Shown one piece after another: positions 1-7,119 of a stretch of DNA of 9,677 nt. The number at the start of each line of letters is the position of its first letter. Within the stretch, counting starts at the first letter, position 1. The DNA is from Ruminococcus flavefaciens. Lineage in GTDB: Bacteria; Bacillota; Clostridia; Oscillospirales; Ruminococcaceae. A model generated the notes under the pieces. The model was not told the DNA's origin and made no database searches. It was given only the letters and a program-made list of their open reading frames with translations. The stretch is from assembly GCA_004554385.1 (NCBI GenBank), contig SFMO01000162.1, forward strand, positions 1 to 9,677, read 5' to 3'. The translations under genes and the position numbers were made by a program.

Positions 1-42
1 ATAGGTGAGGTTCGGGATATCCAGAAATGTTTCAGAATTTAG
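1..42 (+). CDS. C-terminal tail of an upstream gene (partial)
   Basis: Frame 1 is open from the left edge to TAG at 40-42 and reads IGEVRDIQKCFRI. The stop falls immediately before the AGGAG (41-45) that serves the next gene, which is the usual spacing inside an operon. Thirteen residues are too few to name a protein. Kinases of this short KdpD type often sit beside Trk/Ktr potassium-uptake genes, so a potassium transporter subunit is a reasonable guess, but nothing in these residues proves it. Confidence 0.35.
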   Translation: MGEVRDIQKCFRI

Positions 43-53
43 GAGATGATCGT

Positions 54-218
54 GTGAGAGATATTCTGCTTGCACTGTCTGTAGGAGCAATGTTTCTCTA
101 CGGCTTTTACATTATGAAAAAAGTTGATGAATTCCTTGAGGAGATACAAAAGAACAGCAGCCCTGAACAAGAAGCATCAAAAGACGCTATTGACGAACAC
201 AAAAGTGATATGTTATAA
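54..218 (+). CDS. Small single-helix membrane protein upstream of kdpD
   Basis: A 54-residue protein starting at GTG 54, chosen because AGGAGATG (41-48) lies 8 bases upstream. The in-frame ATG at 27 has no ribosome binding site at proper distance and would overlap the preceding gene. One hydrophobic helix spans about residues 3-21 (ILLALSVGAMFLYGFYIM), followed by a charged amphipathic stretch (KKVDEFLEEIQKN) and an acidic, polar C-terminus. This suggests an N-terminal anchor with a cytoplasmic tail. It is 17 bases from the kdpD start and is probably cotranscribed with it. I do not recognise the family. It could be an accessory subunit of the sensor kinase or of an upstream transporter, but that rests on position only. 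Confidence 0.6.
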   Translation: MRDILLALSVGAMFLYGFYIMKKVDEFLEEIQKNSSPEQEASKDAIDEHKSDML

Positions 219-222
219 TAAC

Positions 223-229
223 AAGGGTG
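223..229 (+). promoter_or_regulatory. Ribosome binding site deciding the kdpD start
   Basis: AAGGGTG lies 6 bases before ATG 236. The alternative GTG start at 227 lies inside this site and has no Shine-Dalgarno of its own, so translation more likely begins at 236. Confidence 0.6.
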
Positions 230-235
230 ATCCTT

Positions 236-1351
236 ATGACTGCTGACTCTATCAAAAAATCTAAATCATTGTCTGTGTTCAAAGACTCCGCCGTATGTCT
301 TGTGGTGCTGACCGCTGCAACCCTTGCCGGGTATGCTTTCAAAGCCTTTCATCTTGCCGATGCGGATATCATTATGCTGTATATCATCGCTGTACTTGTG
401 ATATCCATTTTCACGTCTAAGATACAATTTTGTCTGATCTCATCGGTAGTGGGCGTTGTGCTTTTTAACTACTTCTTCACCTATCCTGAGTTTTCTCTTT
501 CAGCTCACGATGCAGGCTATCCTGTCACATTTGTGACAATGTTTATTACAGCGTTCATAGCCGGAACGCTTGCCAATAAGCTCAAACGCAATACCCTGAT
601 TGCCGAGCAGAATGCCCGTGAAAAGGAGGAGGCAGCACTTCTGGCGCAGAATGAACAGCTTAGAGCTAATATGCTCCGTTCCATATCCCATGACCTCAGA
701 ACACCGCTGACCTCCATATCAGGCAATGCCAGTACGCTACTGTCAGGCGGCGATACGCTTGATGAATCAGCACGTCAGCAGATATACACGGATATTTATT
801 CCGAATCTATGTGGCTTATCGGAATGGTGGAAAATCTCTTATATGCCACACGAATTGAGGACGGCAGAATGCAGCTCAATATCTCGGTAGAGATACTTGA
901 TGACATCGTGCAGGAGGCTGTCAGACACACCGAACGCACTCACTCAAAGCGAAATATCATAGTAGATATGCTTGACGAGATAATCCCTGTCATGGCAGAT
1001 GCGAACCTTATCGTTCAGGTCATAGTCAATCTTATGGATAATGCAGTCAAGTACAGTGATGATAATTCTGATGTTACCGTTACTGTGTGCCGTGAAAATG
1101 CGTATGCAGTGATATCCGTGTCCGATCACGGCACAGGTATCTCCGATGAAGAAAAGGAAAAGGTATTTGATATGTTCTATACGGGCGGAAGCCGTTCCTC
1201 AGACAGCAGAAGAAGTCTTGGGCTGGGACTTGCACTTTGCAGGTCAATTATTACTTCACACGGCGGTACTATATCTGTCAGCGACAACATACCAAACGGT
1301 ACAGTTGTCAGCTTTACTCTGCCAATAGGAGAGGTCGATCTGAATGAATGA
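236..1351 (+). CDS. kdpD: Short KdpD-type sensor histidine kinase
   Basis: A 371-residue membrane histidine kinase that should autophosphorylate and pass phosphate to the downstream KdpE-type regulator. Four hydrophobic segments fill about residues 17-115, matching the DUF4118 membrane module of KdpD. An H-box follows (SISHDLRTPLTSI, His152), then an N-box (NLMDNAVKY, about 265-273), a G1 box (DHGTG, about 297-301), an F region (FDMFY) and a G2 box (GLGLAL, about 329-334). Full KdpD proteins are close to 900 residues. This one lacks the whole N-terminal KdpD/Usp cytoplasmic sensing region and is the stand-alone short form found in many Firmicutes. It therefore need not control a Kdp ATPase: potassium or turgor response via another transporter is the likely role, and none of the kdpFABC genes is visible here. 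The end overlaps kdpE by 8 bases, which indicates translational coupling. Confidence 0.87.
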   Translation: MTADSIKKSKSLSVFKDSAVCLVVLTAATLAGYAFKAFHLADADIIMLYIIAVLVISIFTSKIQFCLISSVVGVVLFNYFFTYPEFSLSAHDAGYPVTFVTMFITAFIAGTLANKLKRNTLIAEQNAREKEEAALLAQNEQLRANMLRSISHDLRTPLTSISGNASTLLSGGDTLDESARQQIYTDIYSESMWLIGMVENLLYATRIEDGRMQLNISVEILDDIVQEAVRHTERTHSKRNIIVDMLDEIIPVMADANLIVQVIVNLMDNAVKYSDDNSDVTVTVCRENAYAVISVSDHGTGISDEEKEKVFDMFYTGGSRSSDSRRSLGLGLALCRSIITSHGGTISVSDNIPNGTVVSFTLPIGEVDLNE

Positions 1352-2027
1352 ATATCTTGTTCTGGTGGTGGAGGATGACAAGCCTATCAGAAATCTTATA
1401 ACAACCACTCTTAAAATGAATGATTATCGCTTTATCACCGCCGTCAGGGGCAGAGAAGCGGTCATGCTCAGCGCTTCGCATAAACCTGACATCATCATAC
1501 TTGACCTTGGACTGCCCGACATTGATGGCGTTGAGGTCATAGAGCATATACGCACTTGGAGCGATGTTCCTATCATCATAGTCAGTGCAAGGAGCGAGGA
1601 CAGGGATAAGATAACAGCCCTTGACAAAGGTGCAGATGATTACCTGACAAAGCCTTTCTCTGTCGATGAGCTTCTCGCAAGGCTCAGGGTGATACAAAGG
1701 CGGCTTATGAAGTCCGAAAATATCTCGGTCACGGAGTTTGTCAACGGCAGATTGCGGATAGACTATGTTTCGGGCTGTGTTCACCTTGATGATGAAGAAC
1801 TTCACCTGACACCGATAGAATACAAGCTGCTGTGCCTGCTTGCCAAGAATGTCGGCAAGGTGCTGACACATAAGTACATTATCCAAAGTGTATGGGGAAC
1901 TCCTGCGGATAACAGCGAAGCCTCCCTGCGTGTATTTATGGCTACCCTGCGAAAAAAGCTGAGTGACAGCAGTCAGGCGCTGATACAAACACATATCGGT
2001 ATTGGGTATCGTATGATGAAATTATAG
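1344..2027 (+). CDS. kdpE: KdpE-type OmpR-family response regulator
   Basis: A 227-residue two-domain regulator. The receiver domain (about 4-115) has the acidic pair Asp11/Asp12, the phospho-acceptor Asp54 in ILDLGLPD, Ser81 and the invariant Lys103 in LTKPF. The C-terminal winged-helix DNA-binding domain (about 130-225) carries the typical LTPIEYKLLCLL and LRVFMATLRKKL segments of the OmpR/PhoB class. The start is ATG 1344 with AGGAGAGG (1327-1334) 9 bases upstream, inside the end of kdpD. The pairing and overlap make it the cognate partner of the kinase. Targets are unknown; by family it would activate a potassium-uptake operon. It is the last gene of the + strand unit and is followed by the hairpin at 2115-2166. 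Confidence 0.88.
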   Translation: MNEYLVLVVEDDKPIRNLITTTLKMNDYRFITAVRGREAVMLSASHKPDIIILDLGLPDIDGVEVIEHIRTWSDVPIIIVSARSEDRDKITALDKGADDYLTKPFSVDELLARLRVIQRRLMKSENISVTEFVNGRLRIDYVSGCVHLDDEELHLTPIEYKLLCLLAKNVGKVLTHKYIIQSVWGTPADNSEASLRVFMATLRKKLSDSSQALIQTHIGIGYRMMKL

Positions 2028-2114
2028 CTTTATGGAGCAGTACAAAGCAGACACTTTATTTGATGATCTGTATTGCCTTCAATGGCTGCAAAAACAATTG
2101 AACTTATTTTTCTA

Positions 2115-2166
2115 AAGGAAATAAGGGCAATGCCTTCCACTCACGGAGGACATTGCCCTTTTCCTT
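2115..2166. terminator. Bidirectional intrinsic terminator between kdpE and pdxR
   Basis: A long symmetric hairpin. Arms AAGGGCAATG (2123-2132) and CATTGCCCTT (2151-2160) are extended outward by AAGGAAA (2115-2121) and TTTCCTT (2160-2166). The loop has weak internal pairing. T-rich DNA follows the stem in either reading direction. It sits between two converging operons and could end both, although the uridine tracts are interrupted rather than perfect. Confidence 0.7.
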
Positions 2167-2175
2167 ATGCTTTGA

Positions 2176-2251
2176 TCATATCAGTCCTGAATCTACTGCA
2201 TCATAGTCGCACCGCCCTTGAAGCCAATCTTGTAGGCAGCTCTCATTTAAA
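2176..2251 (-). pseudogene. Out-of-frame remnant of the pdxR C-terminus
   Basis: In the frame one base ahead of pdxR, the sequence after the A7 run continues as KKYDLNESCLQDWLQG and ends in DAVDSGLI before TGA (2176-2178). The DSGL motif fits the DSGLH-type segment expected at this point of MocR/PdxR aminotransferase domains. One extra A therefore appears to have shifted the frame. Even with the frame restored, roughly the last 70-90 residues of the family are missing, so the end of the gene has also been deleted. Confidence 0.6.
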
Positions 2252-3328
2252 TCATATTTTTTTAGTATTCCTGACTCGATTGATCGTCCGTTCAAATTCA
2301 CCGCTGTCGAGCCATTCAGCAAGAAAGAACTGTTCAAGCATAGGGACTGTGCAGGAATAAAATCCGACAGTCTGTTCATATAGAGGCAGCAGTTTCTCAG
2401 GCAGAAGCATATAGGCAACACGAAGTGAGGGAGCGATAGTCTTTGAGAAGGTGTTGATGTATATGACATGATCGTTTTCCGACTGTGCAAACAATGTCTG
2501 CGGTGCTGTTCCGTTCAGAGTGTATTCAGAATCATAGTCATCCTCAATAATGACCGCATTCCTCTGATACGCCCATTCCAGATAGACCTGTCTGCGCTTA
2601 GCAGAAGCAGTTACGCCGCTTGGAAAGCTGTTGAAAGGCGTGACATGGAGGATCTCTGCACTTGTTCTGCTGAGTTCATCAGTGCGGATACCCTCTCCGT
2701 CCATTTCAAGCATATCACAAACAGCGCCGTTTGCCTTATAGACTGCTTCTATTTTTTCGTAAGAGGGCGATTCCAACGCAACGGTCTTTCCTCTGCCAAG
2801 CATCTGGATACAGATCCCGTACAGGTATTCAGCCCCCGAACCAATAATGACCTGTTCTCTGGATACATTGATATTTCTGCATCTTGAAAGATAGCGGCAT
2901 ATCGCATCACGAAGCTGTGAACAACCACCCTTTGGAGATTTCATCAGTATCCGTTCCCCGTAATCAAGGATCACTTTTCTCAGCATTGCTGCTACCGAGG
3001 AAAACGGAATATTGTCGTTATGCAGAATATGATCCCTGTCTATTTGAAAGATCGTCTCCTCTGTTGCAGAAACAGGGAAGAAGCTCTCGACAGCGTATTT
3101 CACATAGCAACCGCTTCGCAGACGCATTTCACAGAACCCTTCATCGCAAAGCAGTTGATAAGCGTGTTCTATCGTCGGGAGACTGACAAGACAATCTCTT
3201 GCAAGCTCTCGTTTTGAGGGGAGTTTTGCACCATGTACAAATGCTCCCGATATGATTCTATTGCGCAGTTCATTGTAGACCTGCATATAAGCCGGCACGC
3301 TACTTTCACGGTCAATTCGGATATGCAT
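2252..3328 (-). CDS. pdxR: PdxR/MocR-family regulator, C-terminally truncated
   Basis: A 358-residue product with a GntR-type winged helix (about 10-76, including LPSKRELARDC) fused to a fold-type I aminotransferase-like domain (from about 100). PLP-site features are visible: YDSEY (about 265-269) and the Schiff-base lysine Lys296 in NTFSKTIAP. Family members sense PLP and control pdxST, and this gene directly follows pdxT by 26 bases, so autogenous control of B6 synthesis is the likely role. The start is ATG 3328, preceded by AGAGGTGG; the GTG at 3337 sits inside that site. The usual length is about 450-480 residues. This ORF stops early after RVRNTKKI at an A7 run, and homologous sequence resumes out of frame. 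The protein may be inactive, or DNA-binding without proper PLP sensing. A sequencing error would explain the frameshift but not the missing terminus. Confidence 0.75.
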   Translation of the reverse strand: MHIRIDRESSVPAYMQVYNELRNRIISGAFVHGAKLPSKRELARDCLVSLPTIEHAYQLLCDEGFCEMRLRSGCYVKYAVESFFPVSATEETIFQIDRDHILHNDNIPFSSVAAMLRKVILDYGERILMKSPKGGCSQLRDAICRYLSRCRNINVSREQVIIGSGAEYLYGICIQMLGRGKTVALESPSYEKIEAVYKANGAVCDMLEMDGEGIRTDELSRTSAEILHVTPFNSFPSGVTASAKRRQVYLEWAYQRNAVIIEDDYDSEYTLNGTAPQTLFAQSENDHVIYINTFSKTIAPSLRVAYMLLPEKLLPLYEQTVGFYSCTVPMLEQFFLAEWLDSGEFERTINRVRNTKKI

Positions 3329-3354
3329 TTTCCCCACCTCTTACTTTGATTATA

Positions 3355-3930
3355 CTACTTTCTTAGGCGTTTGGCAATCGTTTGAAAGAAATATTCATAA
3401 ACTGTAAAATCCTCGGTCAGTTCCGGATGGAAAGCGGTTGCAAGCTGATTATCTTGTCTGACTGCAACGATCCTGTTATCGTGTGAAGCAAGAACTGTGA
3501 CATTATCACGCACATTCGTTGCATACGGTGCGCGGATAAATGGCATTTCGATTTCTTTCCCTGCAAATATATCGACACAGCGAAAGCTGCCGAGCTGTCT
3601 GCCGTAAGCATTCCGATGCACAGATATATCCAATGTTCCAAAGCAAGGAGTACCGCCGCCTGATATTTCTTTTGCAAGAAGGATCATACCGGCACAAGTC
3701 CCAAAAACAGGCAAACCATTCTGTATCATTTCCTTTAACGGTTCAAGCAGGTCAAGCTCTGTCAGAAGTTTCCGCATCGCTGTACTTTCACCGCCCGGTA
3801 GGATCAGACCGTCAAGCTCCGTCTGAATGTCATGTCTCTTGCGTATCTCCACTGCCTCAGCACCAAGCTGACATACCTTTGCGGAATGCTCTGCAAAAGC
3901 TCCCTGTACTGCAAGTACACCTATCCGCAT
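3355..3930 (-). CDS. pdxT: PLP synthase glutaminase subunit PdxT
   Basis: A 191-residue class I glutamine amidotransferase that releases ammonia from glutamine and channels it to PdxS for pyridoxal 5'-phosphate synthesis. The nucleophile is Cys79 in GTCAG, and the rest of the catalytic triad is His168/Glu170 in AFHPEL. The PGGEST oxyanion motif is at 46-51, and the N-terminus IGVLAVQGAF is typical. Length matches the family (about 190-200). Its ATG shares one base with the pdxS stop (TAATG), so the two subunits should be translated in a coupled way. It is cytosolic and works as part of the PdxS12:PdxT12 complex. No damage is seen. Confidence 0.95.
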   Translation of the reverse strand: MRIGVLAVQGAFAEHSAKVCQLGAEAVEIRKRHDIQTELDGLILPGGESTAMRKLLTELDLLEPLKEMIQNGLPVFGTCAGMILLAKEISGGGTPCFGTLDISVHRNAYGRQLGSFRCVDIFAGKEIEMPFIRAPYATNVRDNVTVLASHDNRIVAVRQDNQLATAFHPELTEDFTVYEYFFQTIAKRLRK

Positions 3931-4802
3931 TATTTACCTCTTTCTTCCATAATGAGCTTGATCTCGCTCTCATTGATACCGACCATAGCTTCACCAAGTC
4001 CAGATGAAAGTTCAGCGATCAATTTTGCATCATTATAATTCGTAACAGCCTGTACGATCGCACTCGCACGTTTTACGGGATCGCCGGATTTGAAGATGCC
4101 CGATCCAACAAACACACCTTCTGCACCGAGCTGCATCATCAGTGCGGCATCGGCAGGTGTCGCAACACCGCCGGCGGCGAAATTTACGACCGGAAGTCTG
4201 CCCGTATCGTGAACCTGTTTCAGCAGCTCATACGGCACTTGAAGTTTCTTTGCTTCTTCATAAAGTTCGTCCTCACTGAGCGATACAGCATGACGGATCT
4301 GTGTATTCATCATTCTCATATGACGAACTGCCTGCACGATGTCGCCGGTACCAGGCTCGCCCTTTGTTCTTATCATAGATGCTCCCTCGGCAATACGGCG
4401 AAGGGCTTCACCAAGATCTCTGGCACCGCAGACGAACGGCACTTTGAATTTTCGCTTATCCACATGGAAAACATCATCGGCAGGCGAAAGCACCTCGCTT
4501 TCATCAATATAGTCGATCTCGATTGCTTCCAGTATTTGTGCTTCAACAAAATGACCGATACGGCACTTCGCCATGACCGGAATAGTCACAGCTTCCTGTA
4601 TTGAACGGATCATAGCAGGATCGCTCATTCTTGACACGCCGCCGGCAGCCCTGATATCCGCAGGGATACGTTCCAGAGCCATAACTGCACACGCACCTGC
4701 TTCCTGTGCGATAACCGCCTGTTCAGGAGTGGTAACATCCATGATCACGCCGCCTTTGAGCATCTGTGCAAGTTCCTTGTTGAGCTGATATCTTTCTTCC
4801 AT
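3930..4802 (-). CDS. pdxS: Pyridoxal 5'-phosphate synthase lyase subunit PdxS
   Basis: A 290-residue TIM-barrel enzyme that builds PLP from ribose 5-phosphate, glyceraldehyde 3-phosphate and ammonia supplied by PdxT. Key residues are Asp22 in IMDVTTPEQA, Lys79 in VMAKCRIGH (the ribose-phosphate Schiff-base lysine, Lys81 in B. subtilis) and Lys147 in IRTKGEPGTG (Lys149 in B. subtilis). The phosphate-binding VNFAAGGVATPADAA segment and FVGSGIF are also intact. The start is ATG 4802 with GAGGT about 8 bases upstream. A longer start at 4850 would lie within the promoter and operator and is rejected. It is the first gene of pdxS-pdxT-pdxR and is transcribed from a -10 box at 4831-4836. Confidence 0.95.
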   Translation of the reverse strand: MEERYQLNKELAQMLKGGVIMDVTTPEQAVIAQEAGACAVMALERIPADIRAAGGVSRMSDPAMIRSIQEAVTIPVMAKCRIGHFVEAQILEAIEIDYIDESEVLSPADDVFHVDKRKFKVPFVCGARDLGEALRRIAEGASMIRTKGEPGTGDIVQAVRHMRMMNTQIRHAVSLSEDELYEEAKKLQVPYELLKQVHDTGRLPVVNFAAGGVATPADAALMMQLGAEGVFVGSGIFKSGDPVKRASAIVQAVTNYNDAKLIAELSSGLGEAMVGINESEIKLIMEERGK

Positions 4803-4830
4803 TATGAGTACCTCATTTCTGTTTTTTCTT

Positions 4831-4836
4831 ATTATA
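4831..4836 (-). promoter_or_regulatory. pdxS promoter -10 box
   Basis: TATAAT on the minus strand, 28 bases before the pdxS start. No good TTGACA lies 16-18 bases upstream; that position is taken by the palindrome at 4841-4868. A weak -35 element is what one expects of an activator-dependent promoter. Confidence 0.6.
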
Positions 4837-4840
4837 GCAA

Positions 4841-4868
4841 AACTGGTCATATTTGCATATAACCAGTT
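4841..4868 (-). promoter_or_regulatory. Candidate PdxR operator upstream of pdxS
   Basis: A 28-base palindrome with perfect 7-base outer arms, AACTGGT and ACCAGTT, and symmetric inner ATAT blocks. It ends 4 bases from the -10 box and covers the -35 region. Position and symmetry fit a binding site for a dimeric regulator, with the MocR-type protein encoded three genes downstream as the natural candidate. The assignment to PdxR is inferred; the repeat itself is directly visible. Confidence 0.55.
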
Positions 4869-4974
4869 GCGTTTTATTTTATGGTATCAGATGAAACATA
4901 GGAACAATCGAAATCTATGCCACAAAGCGGAATGATATTATCGTTTCATGCCAACAGCTTTACAGCAACGATCA

Positions 4975-5109
4975 TTAAAAAATGACCTCCGGCACAACTA
5001 TATGCCCTGTTCCTCCGCAGTATTTTGTGGTCGTGTTTATTATTTTCTGTGCTGTTTCGGTCAATAGTTTATCGGGAGTTGCGGCGTTGCCCTGAACGAT
5101 ATCAATCAT
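4975..5109 (-). CDS. Orphan 44-residue peptide of unknown function
   Basis: ATG 5109 is preceded by GAAAGGAGG with 7 bases of spacing, one of the best ribosome binding sites in the window. The frame encodes 44 residues beginning MIDIVQGNAATPDKLLTE and ending TGHIVVPEVIF before TAA. There is no membrane helix. The middle is amphipathic and polar (LLTETAQKIINTTTKY), followed by CGG and a hydrophobic 11-residue tail. I do not recognise it. It may be a stand-alone peptide, the retained 5' end of a gene broken where accessory DNA joined the pdx region, or, speculatively, a precursor with a double-glycine leader. No clear promoter is seen upstream. It is divergent from the helicase remnant and lies about 130 bases upstream of the pdxS promoter. 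Confidence 0.5.
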   Translation of the reverse strand: MIDIVQGNAATPDKLLTETAQKIINTTTKYCGGTGHIVVPEVIF

Positions 5110-5176
5110 TTGTATTCCTCCTTTCGTTTATTATCGTAAAACCAACCGTCCAAACATAACCCAAATAATCGTTGTT

Positions 5177-5229
5177 AAGGTGTTGCTTACGGCACACCTG
5201 TCAGCAACAGTATCTCAGAAATCTACACG
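5177..5229 (+). pseudogene. Broken upstream edge of the element helicase
   Basis: Directly before the first ATG the open frame reads GTPVSNSISEIYT, the conserved helicase motif III region (T-G-T-P-V-S-N-S) of this family, so the coding sequence clearly once began further upstream. In-frame reading is blocked by TAA at 5176-5178. The bases just before suggest KVLLT in another frame, that is, a small deletion at about 5189-5192. Upstream of about 5170 no family sequence is recognisable, so this marks the junction of the remnant with other DNA. Confidence 0.6.
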
Positions 5230-7119
5230 ATGATGAGATACTTACAGAATGATCTCCTTGAGGAAACAGGCTTAAAGCATTTTGATATGTGGGCTGCGAA
5301 CTTTGCGGAAACAGTAACAGAAAGTCAGCTGTCACCAGAGGGCAACAGTTATCAGATGAAAACAAGGTTTGCAAGGTTTAATAATATGCCTGAGCTTATG
5401 ACGTTATTCAAGGAATGCGCTGATATTAAGACAACCGATCAGCTCGGTTTGAAGATACCAGAGTGTGAAATGCATACTATTGTAGCGCAGCCATCTGAAT
5501 TACAGAAAAAGCTCATAGAAAATCTCAGTGAAAGAGCAAGGCGTATCAGGTTAAGAGAAGTCGATCCTTCAGTTGATAATATGCTGAAGATAGTGAGCGA
5601 TGGAAAAAAGATAGGTCTTGATGTAAGGCTTATTAATCCAGAATTTCCTGATGATGAAAACTCAAAGCTTAATCTCACGATAAACGTTGTATATGATGTA
5701 TGGGAAAAGACGGCAGAAAAGCGTTCAACTCAAGTGATTTTCTGTGACTTAGGTGTGCCGCAGTCAAAGGCAGACGAAAAGAAGAATGGTAAGAAATTCA
5801 GCATTTATGATGATATAAAGGAAAAGCTCATAAAAAAAGGTGTTCCTCCCGAAGAAATAGCGTTTGTACATAGTGCAAAGACAGAGGACGCAAAAGACAA
5901 GCTTTTTGCAAAGGTTCGTAAAGGCGAGATAAGAGTGCTTATAGGCTCTACTCAGAAAATGGGTGCAGGAACGAATATACAAGATAAGCTTGTAGCTTCA
6001 TACGATCTTGACGCACCGAGCAGACCTTCAGATATGGAGCAGCGGCGTGGAAGAATGGTAAGACAGGGCAACGAAAATGACAAGGTTGACTTGTACAGAT
6101 GTGTTACCGAAGGTACATTTGACGCATATCTTTATCAAATGCTTGAAAATAAGCAGCAATTTACAAGCCAGATAATGACAAGCAAGTCTCCTGTGCGTTC
6201 GTGTCAGGACTTAGATGAAGTATCTTTGTCGTATGCTGAAATAAAGGCATTATCCGCAGGAAATCCGTTAATAAAAGAAAAAATGGACTTGGATATAGAG
6301 GTAAGCAAGCTGAAAATGCTGAAAGCAAGTCACATGAACGCTTTATATGATCTGCAAGACAAGGTTATGATAGACCTTCCTGCAATGATAAAATTCAACG
6401 AACTTCTTATATCCAACATCGAAAAGGATTTAAAGGCTTATAATGAACGCTCGATAGTCCTTGACGATAAGGGCAAGCCTGCATTTCCGTCTATTGAGCT
6501 TTTCGGCAAGGTATATACAGATAAGGACGAGGCAGGAAAAGCTCTCATAGAAGCTTGTAAACAGGCTGCAAGGGCTGATATTACAAGAAATGTAGAGGTC
6601 GGTAGCTATCAGGGCTTTAAACTGAACATCGGATATGAGCCTATGAACAGAGTGTATGTTGCAACTCTGTCGGGATCAGCTTCATATAAGACTGAGCTCG
6701 GCGGCAGCGAAAGCGGTAACTTCACAAGGCTCGATAATGCTCTCAATGGCATGGAGGATAAGCTGACAGCTGCAAAGCAGCAGCTTGAAAGGCTTCAAAA
6801 TCAGCTTGAAGAAGCAATGGCGCAGCTTGATACTCCGTTCCCACATGAGCAAGAGCTGCAAGAGAAGTCGCAGCGGCTCGATGAGCTGACAAAACAGCTT
6901 GAAAGTGCTGCGGACGATAAGCCAACATCAGAGCTTGCCGAGATCGTTGATCCTTATTTTATCGAAGTAAGCTCCGAGGAAGCTGCGGAAAAGCTGAAAA
7001 GCAGCGGTATTACCTTTGAAATGAAAGAAAGCGAAGGTCACTATATCGTAAAGATCAACCGCAGCGACAAAGACAAGGTACATGATCTTCTTGAGCAGCA
7101 GAAAAAAATTGTGCTATAA
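5230..7119 (+). CDS. C-terminal fragment of a large SNF2-type helicase/methylase of conjugative elements
   Basis: The 629 residues from the first ATG carry only the second helicase lobe and the tail of a protein family that is normally about 2000-3000 residues. Visible are the SF2 motif V region GSTQKMGAGTNIQ (239-251) and the motif VI arginine finger segment QRRGRMVRQG (271-280), followed by a long helical region, a predicted coiled coil (about 505-560) and a compact terminal domain (575-624). The DEAD/DEAH ATP-binding lobe and any methylase domain are absent. No ribosome binding site precedes ATG 5230 or 5233, and homologous sequence continues upstream of it, so this is a truncated gene and probably not functional as a helicase. 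Full-length relatives are cargo of integrative conjugative elements in Clostridia and are thought to act in DNA processing or anti-restriction. The TAA stop lies at the centre of a palindrome. Confidence 0.75.
   Translation: MMRYLQNDLLEETGLKHFDMWAANFAETVTESQLSPEGNSYQMKTRFARFNNMPELMTLFKECADIKTTDQLGLKIPECEMHTIVAQPSELQKKLIENLSERARRIRLREVDPSVDNMLKIVSDGKKIGLDVRLINPEFPDDENSKLNLTINVVYDVWEKTAEKRSTQVIFCDLGVPQSKADEKKNGKKFSIYDDIKEKLIKKGVPPEEIAFVHSAKTEDAKDKLFAKVRKGEIRVLIGSTQKMGAGTNIQDKLVASYDLDAPSRPSDMEQRRGRMVRQGNENDKVDLYRCVTEGTFDAYLYQMLENKQQFTSQIMTSKSPVRSCQDLDEVSLSYAEIKALSAGNPLIKEKMDLDIEVSKLKMLKASHMNALYDLQDKVMIDLPAMIKFNELLISNIEKDLKAYNERSIVLDDKGKPAFPSIELFGKVYTDKDEAGKALIEACKQAARADITRNVEVGSYQGFKLNIGYEPMNRVYVATLSGSASYKTELGGSESGNFTRLDNALNGMEDKLTAAKQQLERLQNQLEEAMAQLDTPFPHEQELQEKSQRLDELTKQLESAADDKPTSELAEIVDPYFIEVSSEEAAEKLKSSGITFEMKESEGHYIVKINRSDKDKVHDLLEQQKKIVL

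Noticed and set aside
1314..1994. 226-codon open frame on the minus strand across kdpE
   Set aside because: It is antisense to a clearly conserved response regulator, shows no recognisable protein features and has no ribosome binding site, so it is a shadow frame.
2028..2114. Possible extra gene between kdpE and the terminator
   Set aside because: No frame has both a ribosome binding site and meaningful length. It is an ordinary 3' untranslated stretch.
2252..2262. Programmed ribosomal frameshift in pdxR at the A7 run
   Set aside because: Rejoining the family sequence needs a +1 shift, whereas A-rich slippery sites usually give -1. The restored frame also ends early with the C-terminus missing, so mutational decay is simpler.
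3540..4604. Plus-strand open frames opposite pdxT and pdxS
   Set aside because: Both pdx genes are full length with all catalytic residues on the minus strand. The opposite frames have no start signals and no family resemblance.
4803..4850. Longer N-terminus for PdxS starting at 4850
   Set aside because: It would place translated sequence over the -10 box and the palindromic operator. The family start MEERYQLNK at 4802 has a proper ribosome binding site.
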